A program made the translations under genes and the position numbers. From Firmicutes bacterium CAG:882 (GTDB taxonomy: Bacteria; Bacillota; Clostridia; Lachnospirales; Lachnospiraceae): a stretch of DNA of 6,639 nt. The notes beneath the pieces were generated by a model that searched no databases, was not told the origin of the DNA, and saw nothing but the letters and a program-made list of their open reading frames with translations. How positions within the stretch are numbered: position 1 is the stretch's first letter; each line of letters starts with the position of its first letter. Below are positions 1 to 4,779 of this stretch, in pieces. Location of the stretch: assembly GCA_000435595.1 (NCBI GenBank), contig FR895357.1:1-6639 (forward strand), in the 5' to 3' direction.

Positions 1-4
1 TCAA

Positions 5-79
5 TCGGGGTGACAGGATTCGAACCTGCGACCTCCTGGTCCCAAACCAGGCGCTCTAGCCAAGCTGAGCCACACCCCG
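5..79 (-). tRNA. tRNA-Pro (anticodon TGG)
   Basis: The reverse complement folds as a complete 75-nt cloverleaf. The acceptor strands CGGGGTG (79-73) and CACCCCG (12-6) pair fully, and the discriminator A is at 5. The anticodon stem CCTGG/CCAGG encloses loop TTTGGGA, giving anticodon TGG, which reads proline CCN codons. The T-arm carries the standard TTCGAAT loop. No CCA is encoded (positions 4-1 read TTGA on the minus strand), so CCA must be added enzymatically. It has its own consensus promoter about 50 bp upstream (126-154), so it need not depend on read-through from the yfcE operon. Confidence 0.96.
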
Positions 80-98
80 GTGTACTTCTTATTTTCTT

Positions 99-120
99 TT
101 GCGTCATTTCCTTGACGCAA
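99..120 (-). other. 8-bp hairpin at the 5' end of the tRNA-Pro transcript
   Basis: Perfect inverted repeat TTGCGTCA (99-106) / TGACGCAA (113-120) with a 6-nt spacer. It sits where the transcript from the 126-154 promoter should begin (about +1 to +22) and ends 19 nt before the mature tRNA 5' end. No U-tract follows on the minus strand, so it is not a terminator in that direction. It could be a 5' leader stem affecting tRNA processing, or an operator dyad overlapping the start site. The sequence does not decide between these. Confidence 0.5.
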
Positions 121-125
121 GAGTT

Positions 126-154
126 ATTATATTATAACACCTATAAAAAGTCAA
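126..154 (-). promoter_or_regulatory. Sigma-A promoter of tRNA-Pro with UP-like AT tract
   Basis: On the minus strand the -35 is TTGACT (154-149), followed by a 17-nt spacer and -10 TATAAT (131-126). A second TATAAT overlaps it at 136-131, but its spacing of 12 nt is too short to use. Positions 155-187, just upstream of the -35, are almost pure A/T on this strand and could act as an UP element, as is usual for stable-RNA promoters. The predicted start is near 119-120. Confidence 0.85.
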
Positions 155-216
155 CACCTTTTTTTAAATTTTTTTATTTTTTTGAAAAATCAAATTATTG
201 CAACTATTTACACCTT

Positions 217-699
217 TTATTTTGCATTGTGCAGTGAGCAATAAGGCTTGCCTTCATCAGATATTTCTATGATTCCATACGTCGGTATTCTGCTCTCCTG
301 CTTAGGAAGAGCTATGCTTCCCGGGTTCATTGCAATAATCCCATACATCTGTGTCAGGTCAGGAATATGGCTGTGCCCGTACAATACAATATCGGCACCG
401 GTCTCCTTCGCCCTGTCAAAAAGACGGTCAAGCCCGGACTTTACACCATACATATGTCCATGAACCGCCATTATTTTACATCCGTTCACTTCAATCATTT
501 CCTCTAACCGGTACTGGCAGAGGCCATCACAATTTCCGCGGACCATCACAACGGGACAGTCCGCAATCTCATTGATATAATCTCCCAAATCTCCCGAATC
601 ACCACAGTGAATAAGCATATCAATCGGCTTTTCACTGTCCATCGCATTAAAAAGCTGTGTGTTATAGCCATGTGAATCACTCACGACCAAAATCTTCAT
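217..699 (-). CDS. yfcE: YfcE/MJ0936-family metallophosphoesterase
   Basis: A 160-residue cytoplasmic phosphodiesterase of the calcineurin-like fold, the usual size for this single-domain family. The dimetal-binding blocks are present in order (numbered from the chosen start): DSHG with D8 and H10, HCGD with D34, RGNCD with N56, VHGH with H80, and GHSH with H109 and H111. Known members hydrolyse phosphodiesters with Mn or Mg in vitro; the natural substrate is generally unclear, so none is assigned. The start at 699 gives the canonical MKILVVSDSHG beginning and lies 2 nt after the rdgB stop, with a GGAT 6 nt upstream. The ATG at 711 would overlap rdgB and has AGGA directly against the start codon, so it is less likely. 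It is the last gene of the four-gene operon. No intrinsic terminator is visible between it and the tRNA-Pro promoter. Confidence 0.93.
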   Translation of the reverse strand: MKILVVSDSHGYNTQLFNAMDSEKPIDMLIHCGDSGDLGDYINEIADCPVVMVRGNCDGLCQYRLEEMIEVNGCKIMAVHGHMYGVKSGLDRLFDRAKETGADIVLYGHSHIPDLTQMYGIIAMNPGSIALPKQESRIPTYGIIEISDEGKPYCSLHNAK

Positions 700-701
700 A
701 T

Positions 702-1292
702 CTACATCCATTCCTGTATATATTTCTTCATCTGCTCTAAAGCTTTTCCTCTGTGGCTCACCTTGTTCTTCTCCTCAGCAGTGAGCTGCGCCGTCGTCCT
801 GCCGAATTCAGGCACATACACAATCGGATCATAGCCAAAACCATTCTCCCCCATAGGCTCTTCGGTTATTCTTCCTTCTATTGTGCCCCTTGTTGTTCTC
901 ACGGTACCGTCAGGGAACACCGCGGCAATAGCACACACAAATCTTGCCGTGCGCTTATCATCCTCCACGCCGTCCAATCTGTCAATTATGCTTTTATTCT
1001 TGACACTGTAAGGCGTATCCTCGCCCAGGTAACGTGCTGAATATATTCCCGGTTCCTTATTAAGATAGTCCACCTCAAGACCTGAATCATCTGCAAGAAC
1101 AATGTCATTGCATACCCCTGCAACTGCCCTTGCCTTTATTATTGCATTCTCCTCAAAGGACTCTCCATCCTCCACAATGTCAAGGCTGCAACCTGCTTCC
1201 TTCATCGAAAGAATCTCCACACCCAAATCAGACATTATCATTCTGATTTCCTTCATTTTTCCTTCATTAGTTGTCGCAAATATAATACGCAT
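702..1292 (-). CDS. rdgB: RdgB/HAM1 XTP/dITP pyrophosphatase
   Basis: A 196-residue house-cleaning nucleotidase that converts dITP, ITP and XTP to the monophosphate plus pyrophosphate, keeping deaminated purines out of nucleic acids. Full-length family signatures are visible (numbered from 1292): ATTNEGK at 6-12 for nucleotide binding, ESFEENAIIKA at 44-54, DDSGLEVD starting at 68 with the catalytic acidic residue, GFGYDP at 151-156, and SHRGKAL at 179-185 for base recognition. The start at 1292 is chosen because GGAG lies 5 nt upstream and the protein then begins MRIIFATTNEGK like its relatives. The open frame extends to a GTG at 1325, but its AAAGGA is only 3 nt away. The gap to the protease stop is 46 nt and to yfcE 2 nt, so it fits co-transcription and translational coupling. 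The rdgB-yfcE adjacency is common in Firmicutes. Confidence 0.96.
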   Translation of the reverse strand: MRIIFATTNEGKMKEIRMIMSDLGVEILSMKEAGCSLDIVEDGESFEENAIIKARAVAGVCNDIVLADDSGLEVDYLNKEPGIYSARYLGEDTPYSVKNKSIIDRLDGVEDDKRTARFVCAIAAVFPDGTVRTTRGTIEGRITEEPMGENGFGYDPIVYVPEFGRTTAQLTAEEKNKVSHRGKALEQMKKYIQEWM

Positions 1293-1338
1293 ATTTTCTC
1301 CATTCCGCGGACACATCACATTCACTTGTCCTTTAAGC

Positions 1339-3051
1339 TTATTTTTCTATATTGTTGGTAAACATCTTGAGGCATACGTTACACTGCTTGGTATCCTCTG
1401 TTCTTATCCATATATCTCCATGTGGGCTGATGTATCCTTCCCCGTCATCTAAAATGACTGATGCCGTAGATGAATCACCCCTGTATTCCACAGCTACCGG
1501 ACGCTTTGCATTCGGCGATTGTATATATACCACAATCGCATACCTGCTGCCCGCTTCAAGCTCCACCTTGTCAGGTATGTCCACGGTATAGTAACCTGCG
1601 TTGCTGAAGGACCCCTTCGTGAGCAGCCTCCTCGCGCTGAAGGACGCCTCATTTGTGAAGTTCTCAACTATATACACCTCGTAATTTGTATCCGGAGCCA
1701 CAGCATAGAATGCAACCGCCTCAAGTGTCTCATCATCGGCTGCCGTATATACATTGGAAAAATATGCATAATCCCTGTCGTAGCCTATCTGACCGACCCA
1801 GCCGCATAAATCAGACTGGTAAATATTATCGTAATTATCCGTGCCCTCGACACCCGTATAAATAACATTGTGAACGCCTATGTTACTGTCATAATAGGAA
1901 ATATAAAATACACCCCTGTCTCCGAATTCCTCCCCCCAGCTGTTGGCGCATATAAATGCACCATCACCGTCCGGCTCAATCGTAAAATTCGATGCCGGGT
2001 AAGTATCGTCCCAGCCTATAATAACAATATCATGATTCGGCTTTTCAGGTCCTATGTAATAATAAGAGGATTTACCCTCGTCATAATACATTGAACTGCT
2101 TTTCCCGTCAGGCATTTCCATATACAACGAGCTCTGCACGCCTCCGTACAGAAAGACCGCCTTTTTTATGCTGTCGTAGTTCTTGCTCTCAAGTACCTGC
2201 GCTTCCTGAAGATGGACAACAGCCTCCAACCCTTCCGGTGAATAACCGTCTCCATACGGATCATCCTCCTCAAGTACCGGTCCTGTCCATGACGCAAGGT
2301 AAGCTATCGCCATGGTATACTCTCCACCGTCATTCTGAGTCATGCTGAAATTATTGTTAATTGACATGTGATCTTCTGAAAAATCAATTTTTATTTCCGG
2401 TTCAAGAGATGTCTCAAGTGCCATCAATGCTGCAAATGCCCAGCAGGTTCCGAATGTACTTTGATTCTTTATCTCAGGCACCCTTCCCTCCGTCCTGTAA
2501 TCATAGCTGTATGGAAACACCTTCTCATCAGGCCTTGTGCTTGCAAAGGCAGCCGTATTATTGTTAACATCCCATGTATAGCTATAGCTTAATCCTTTTT
2601 CAACAACTTCAGCCGGAACATACACACATCCGTCCTTTAACAGTATCCTTGATGCAAGCTCCATGCTCACGTCATCACACATCATTGTCCTCTGACCTAC
2701 AGCAAGCACAATTCTTGAATTGTACTTCTCAAGAATAAGATGGTTGGAGCTGTAAAAATTAGAAGCACACGAAAACCAGTCCGGCATGACATCCGATGCA
2801 ATATAAAGCTGCATATCATTGTCAAAAAACAGATTATCCCCCGTTGTCTGCACGGATTTACCGTCAATCTGAAGCTTAATTCCCCTTAAGTTGACATATG
2901 ATGCAATTATTGTGCCCCATCTGTCATCAACCGCAAGCTCTGACGTGCCCTCATTAACAAGCTGTGGGGTGAAATCATCCCTGAACACCCATACACAGCA
3001 CACTATAATAATAAGCATCATCAGCGAATACCATTTTAAAGATTTTCTCAA
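1339..3051 (-). CDS. Exported or anchored papain-family (C1) protease with stalk and lectin-like domains
   Basis: A 570-residue protein. Residues 7-23 form a hydrophobic N-terminal segment after MRKSLK, a signal-anchor or signal peptide; there is no clear lipobox (VCC rather than an A/G-C site). About 40-172 resembles the copper amine oxidase N-terminal-like stalk module of clostridial surface proteins (ILLKDGCVYVPAEVV near 136-150). About 178-400 is the papain-like catalytic domain: Q197 (oxyanion hole) and nucleophile C203 in QSTFGTCWAFA, H340 in NHDIVIIGWDD, and N370 in ANSWGEEFGDRG. About 405-565 fits the lectin-like domain that follows C1 peptidases in Clostridia. The full catalytic set suggests an active extracytoplasmic cysteine protease; substrate unknown. 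Start is TTG at 3051-3049 with AGGAG 5 nt upstream. The next in-frame ATGs would remove half of the hydrophobic segment. TTGA overlaps the methyltransferase stop by 4 nt, indicating translational coupling. Confidence 0.9.
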   Translation of the reverse strand: MRKSLKWYSLMMLIIIVCCVWVFRDDFTPQLVNEGTSELAVDDRWGTIIASYVNLRGIKLQIDGKSVQTTGDNLFFDNDMQLYIASDVMPDWFSCASNFYSSNHLILEKYNSRIVLAVGQRTMMCDDVSMELASRILLKDGCVYVPAEVVEKGLSYSYTWDVNNNTAAFASTRPDEKVFPYSYDYRTEGRVPEIKNQSTFGTCWAFAALMALETSLEPEIKIDFSEDHMSINNNFSMTQNDGGEYTMAIAYLASWTGPVLEEDDPYGDGYSPEGLEAVVHLQEAQVLESKNYDSIKKAVFLYGGVQSSLYMEMPDGKSSSMYYDEGKSSYYYIGPEKPNHDIVIIGWDDTYPASNFTIEPDGDGAFICANSWGEEFGDRGVFYISYYDSNIGVHNVIYTGVEGTDNYDNIYQSDLCGWVGQIGYDRDYAYFSNVYTAADDETLEAVAFYAVAPDTNYEVYIVENFTNEASFSARRLLTKGSFSNAGYYTVDIPDKVELEAGSRYAIVVYIQSPNAKRPVAVEYRGDSSTASVILDDGEGYISPHGDIWIRTEDTKQCNVCLKMFTNNIEK

Positions 3052-4208
3052 TTCTTCTCCTGCTTTCCCTGTCTTGGCGGCTTAGGTCCTAAAAACTGAT
3101 AGTAATAGGTTTTAAGCATGCCATTGTATATCTTTCTGTTTGCGTCTGCTTTCCTGCCAAAATAGCGCTCTGCCTCACTGTACGATGTAATCATATACGC
3201 CGACCACGAATCAAGTGCCGCAAACTGTCTGCCGAATTCACTGTATATAGCCGGAAGTGTCTCCTTATCTTCAAGTCTCTCACCATACGGCGGGTTCGTT
3301 ATTATAAACCCATACTTCTTAGGGTGGCTCAAATCCTTGACCGCTCTCTCCTGAAAATGAATAAGATTCGACACTCCTGCGTTCTCCGCATTTCTTCTTG
3401 CCGTCTTTAACACTTCCCTGTCGATATCATATCCCTGAATATCGGTATCAACGGAAATATCAACCACATCATTAGCTTCATCTATACAGTCATACCACTG
3501 TGAACGCTTGATGATGTTATCCCACTTCTCACCCGTAAAGCTTCTGTTCATTCCCGGAGCGATATTAGCTGCCATCATTGCCGCTTCAATCGGTATGGTT
3601 CCGCTTCCGCAAAACGGATCTACAAGAATTCGTTCCTTTCTCCACGGAGAAAGCATTATAAGTGCGGCAGCAAGCGTCTCCGATATAGGTGCCTTACCCG
3701 CAACAGGTCTGTAACCTCTCTTATGAAGCGAATCACCTGAACTGTCAATACACACGGCAACTTCATCCTTATAATTGAATATTCTTATAGGATATTCGCT
3801 CCCGCTCTCATCAAACCAATTTACCTTATAAAATGTCTTAAGTCTCTCTACAATCGCCTTCTTGACAATCGACTGTATATCCGATGAGCTGAAAAGCTTA
3901 CTGTTTACAGTAGTTGCCTTAGTAACCCAGAATTTGCCGTCCTTCGGTATCCACTGCTCCCACTCAATACTCTTAATTTTCTCAAAAAGCTCGTCAAATG
4001 TGTACGCCTTGAATCTCCCGGCGCATATCATTACACGCTCTGCTGTCCGCAAAAAAACATTGGCTCTGCACAACGCCTCGGCATCACCGAGAAACGTAAT
4101 TCTTCCGTCCTCAACTCTCTCAATATCATAACCTAAATCTATAATTTCTCTCTTTAAAACCGCCTCAAGCCCAAAATGGCAAGGCACCACAATAGGAAAT
4201 GTTTTCAT
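3048..4208 (-). CDS. THUMP-domain SAM-dependent RNA methyltransferase (RlmL-N/YpsC/COG0116-like)
   Basis: A 386-residue cytoplasmic enzyme expected to N2-methylate guanosine in rRNA, by similarity to the N-terminal half of E. coli RlmL (m2G2445 of 23S rRNA) and to Bacillus YpsC. It has no C-terminal m7G methyltransferase half, which is normal for Firmicutes. About 1-60 is the N-terminal ferredoxin-like segment and 60-160 the THUMP RNA-binding domain. LHKRGYR at 161-167 marks the linker, DPFCGSGT at 197-204 is the SAM-binding motif I, and NPPYGERL at 305-312 is the catalytic motif IV, whose NPPY is typical of exocyclic-amine methylation. The C-terminus is basic (PKPPRQGKQ). The ATG at 4208 has GGAG 6 nt upstream. 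It is first in the operon, with a strong promoter about 30 bp upstream. The exact rRNA or tRNA target is an inference. Confidence 0.92.
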   Translation of the reverse strand: MKTFPIVVPCHFGLEAVLKREIIDLGYDIERVEDGRITFLGDAEALCRANVFLRTAERVMICAGRFKAYTFDELFEKIKSIEWEQWIPKDGKFWVTKATTVNSKLFSSSDIQSIVKKAIVERLKTFYKVNWFDESGSEYPIRIFNYKDEVAVCIDSSGDSLHKRGYRPVAGKAPISETLAAALIMLSPWRKERILVDPFCGSGTIPIEAAMMAANIAPGMNRSFTGEKWDNIIKRSQWYDCIDEANDVVDISVDTDIQGYDIDREVLKTARRNAENAGVSNLIHFQERAVKDLSHPKKYGFIITNPPYGERLEDKETLPAIYSEFGRQFAALDSWSAYMITSYSEAERYFGRKADANRKIYNGMLKTYYYQFLGPKPPRQGKQEKN

Positions 4209-4221
4209 TAAATTCTCCGTT

Positions 4222-4284
4222 TCATAATTTTATATAGTAATTGTAGCCCTCAGCAACTGCCTTGTCAAATTGATTTACATACAA
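4222..4284 (-). CDS. Candidate 20-codon small ORF upstream of the methyltransferase
   Basis: A TTG at 4284-4282 is preceded by AGGAG with a 6-nt gap (4295-4291) and opens 20 codons ending in TGA at 4224-4222, 13 nt before the methyltransferase ATG. The peptide begins MYVNQFDKAV and ends YNYYIKL: mixed charge and aromatic-rich, with no membrane segment. The AGGAG-AAGAA-TTG initiation layout resembles that of the protease gene in the same operon, which supports TTG use here. Against it, the perfect -35/-10 at 4240-4268 lies inside the frame, so the codons may be coincidental. An ATG at 4280-4278 in another frame is followed at once by TAA. It could be a leader peptide or small protein, or nothing. 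I do not recognise a family. Confidence 0.35.
   Translation of the reverse strand: MYVNQFDKAVAEGYNYYIKL
4240..4268 (-). promoter_or_regulatory. Sigma-A promoter of the methyltransferase-protease-rdgB-yfcE operon
   Basis: On the minus strand TTGACA (4268-4263), a 17-nt spacer and TACAAT (4245-4240) match the consensus at 11 of 12 positions. The predicted start near 4233 gives a leader of about 25 nt containing the GGAG of the methyltransferase. It lies inside the candidate small ORF at 4222-4284. Confidence 0.8.
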
Positions 4285-4323
4285 TTTCTTCTCCTCTTTT
4301 TCGACATTTTTTTTAAAAAATAC

Positions 4324-4352
4324 TTGCAATTTATTATACCATACTGTATAAT
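4324..4352 (+). promoter_or_regulatory. Plus-strand promoter candidate facing the hairpin region
   Basis: TTGCAA (4324-4329), a 17-nt spacer and TATAAT (4347-4352) read on the plus strand, predicting a start near 4359. The -10 is one arm of a perfect dyad, TATTATAC (4332-4339) and GTATAATA (4346-4353), whose other arm holds the minus-strand -10 at 4338-4333. The two promoters are therefore back to back and overlapping. The -35 matches the consensus at only 4 of 6 positions. Confidence 0.45.
4333..4341 (-). promoter_or_regulatory. Extended -10 promoter upstream of the small ORF and methyltransferase
   Basis: The minus strand reads TGG-TATAAT (4341-4333), a perfect extended -10. No good -35 is present: positions 4361-4356 read ACATAA at 17-nt spacing. 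Transcription would start near 4326 and include the AGGAG and TTG of the small ORF, giving a second, longer transcript for the operon. The dyad 4332-4353 overlaps the -10, and the hairpin repeat 4357-4384 covers the -35 position, so a regulator could bind here. Confidence 0.55.
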
Positions 4353-4356
4353 ACTT

Positions 4357-4384
4357 TATGTAAGATACGAAAGTATCTTATGTA
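4357..4384. repeat. Hairpin repeat copy 1 (12-bp stem, GAAA tetraloop)
   Basis: TAAGATAC (4361-4368), loop GAAA, GTATCTTA (4373-4380) is a perfect 8-bp inverted repeat. Two G-U and two A-U pairs extend it to 12 on the plus-strand RNA. It shares its layout with copy 2 at 4521-4546: both are entered by TTTATGTAA, centred on ACGAA, and closed by TTA. It lies just upstream of the minus-strand extended -10 promoter, and would be the 5' hairpin of the candidate plus-strand RNA. Confidence 0.7.
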
Positions 4385-4450
4385 TAACCCCTTATTAATT
4401 ATTTATACTCCCCTCATCGAAAAAGAAGTGGCTCCCCCACTTCTTTTTCA
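4359..4450 (+). ncRNA. Candidate plus-strand small RNA of about 90 nt
   Basis: The plus-strand promoter at 4324-4352 predicts a start near 4359. The RNA would begin with the GAAA hairpin (to about 4384), continue through an unpaired stretch holding two C-rich blocks, ACCCC (4387-4391) and CTCCCCTC (4408-4415), and end in the 13-bp hairpin 4419-4449, whose 3' arm ends CTTTTTC. There is no sensible plus-strand reading frame. Hairpin, C-rich single strand, terminator is the architecture of regulatory RNAs that pair with Shine-Dalgarno sequences, such as RsaE/RoxS, but I see no sequence homology to a named family. The weak -35 and the terminator being usable from the other strand limit confidence. 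Confidence 0.35.
4419..4449. terminator. Bidirectional intrinsic terminator candidate
   Basis: Perfect 13-bp inverted repeat (4419-4431 and 4437-4449) around a 5-nt loop. A-rich and T-rich ends flank the stem centre AGAAGTGG / CCACTTCT, so each strand reads A-tract, stem, T-tract (TTCTTTTTC). On the minus strand it would stop transcription from the truncated tRNA-Arg promoter. On the plus strand it would end the candidate small RNA. The T-tract is interrupted by a C, which weakens it. Confidence 0.6.
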
Positions 4451-4624
4451 CTTTCTACACATCATTTTATTTTCCTTTGCATTGTACGCCGCAGTGCGCA
4501 TCTCCGCGGAGCTTTTTTATGTAATAGGAACGAAGTTTCCTATTACGATTCAGGTGTCAAAACATGCGAATCTGATTTTTATGTGTATATCCTGTTATAT
4601 TTATGCATATCAGCTCCGTTGTAC
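4450..4624. other. Non-coding hairpin-rich segment between the terminator and the tRNA-Arg break
   Basis: No credible gene on either strand. Visible elements on the plus strand: a 10-bp palindrome CTCCGCGGAG (4502-4511) followed by CTTTTTT; hairpin repeat copy 2 (4521-4546); and a stem GATTC (4547-4551) / GAATC (4568-4572) with an inner GTGT/ACAT helix, followed by TGATTTTT (4573-4580). The heptamer TTGTACG occurs at 4482-4488 and again at 4619-4625, the latter spanning the tRNA break. No integrase, transposase fragment or clear terminal inverted repeat is seen. It could be residue of an insertion or a patch of dispersed intergenic repeats. Confidence 0.5.
4521..4546. repeat. Hairpin repeat copy 2
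   Basis: GTAATAGGAA (4521-4530) and TTCCTATTAC (4537-4546) form a perfect 10-bp stem around loop CGAAGT. It has the same flank (TTTATGTAA), centre (ACGAA) and closing TTA as copy 1 at 4357-4384, although the stem bases differ. That is what compensatory change in a hairpin family would look like. Confidence 0.65.
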
Positions 4625-4685
4625 GTTCGAACCCACGACCTACTGGTCCGTAGCCAGTCGCTCTATCCAGCTGAGCTACACGCAC
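4625..4685 (-). pseudogene. Truncated tRNA-Arg (ACG), missing its 3' end
   Basis: The minus strand begins with acceptor strand GTGCGTG (4685-4679) and TA at positions 8-9. A normal D-arm, anticodon stem ACTGG/CCAGT with loop CTACGGA (anticodon ACG, arginine CGN), variable loop AGGTC, T-stem 5' strand GTGGG (4636-4632) and T-loop TTCGAAC (4631-4625) follow. The matching CCCAC and CACGCAC strands should come next, but the DNA reads GTACAACGGAGC. Position 61 is G instead of the invariant C, and no acceptor can form, so a working tRNA is not possible. The promoter upstream is perfect, so the remnant is probably still transcribed. A complete ACG tRNA must exist elsewhere. Cause unknown: deletion, insertion at the T-loop, or an assembly join. 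Confidence 0.85.
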
Positions 4686-4732
4686 TCACCATCACTGACA
4701 GCGAACTAATCACTTCCTCAGCAACATTGAAT

Positions 4733-4761
4733 ATTATATACTATATTCTTTTTTATGTCAA
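4733..4761 (-). promoter_or_regulatory. Perfect consensus promoter of the truncated tRNA-Arg
   Basis: The minus strand reads TTGACA (4761-4756), 17 nt, TATAAT (4738-4733): 12 of 12 consensus bases at ideal spacing. The predicted start near 4726 gives a leader of about 40 nt to the tRNA 5' end at 4685. An A-rich tract lies above the -35 (4762-4780), overlapping the end of the zinc-ribbon gene. Confidence 0.9.
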
Positions 4762-4779
4762 TATCTTTTTTTGATTTTT

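Noticed and set aside
160..200. Intrinsic terminator after yfcE
   Set aside because: On the minus strand the region is A-rich with only a weak TTTGA/TCAAA hairpin and no U-tract. It fits an UP element for the tRNA-Pro promoter better.
1293..1325. Longer rdgB starting at GTG 1325
   Set aside because: The AAAGGA is only 3 nt from that GTG, and the extra 11 residues precede the normal family N-terminus. The ATG at 1292 has a well-spaced GGAG.
4462..4480. Minus-strand mini frame MMCRK with AAAGGA upstream, just before the 4419-4449 hairpin, as an attenuator leader peptide
   Set aside because: Five codons with no regulatory codon run, and no gene follows the hairpin in that direction except past another promoter. 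Chance is sufficient.
4209..4685. A remnant of an integrative element, retron-like RNA or conjugative origin in the hairpin-rich gap
   Set aside because: There is no integrase, reverse transcriptase, relaxase or att-type duplication of the tRNA 3' end in the window. Hairpins alone do not support it.
4380..4774. Plus-strand open frames of 109 and 63 codons across the tRNA-Arg region
   Set aside because: They run through tRNA sequence, hairpins and a promoter on the other strand, have no convincing ribosome binding site, and show no protein-like composition.
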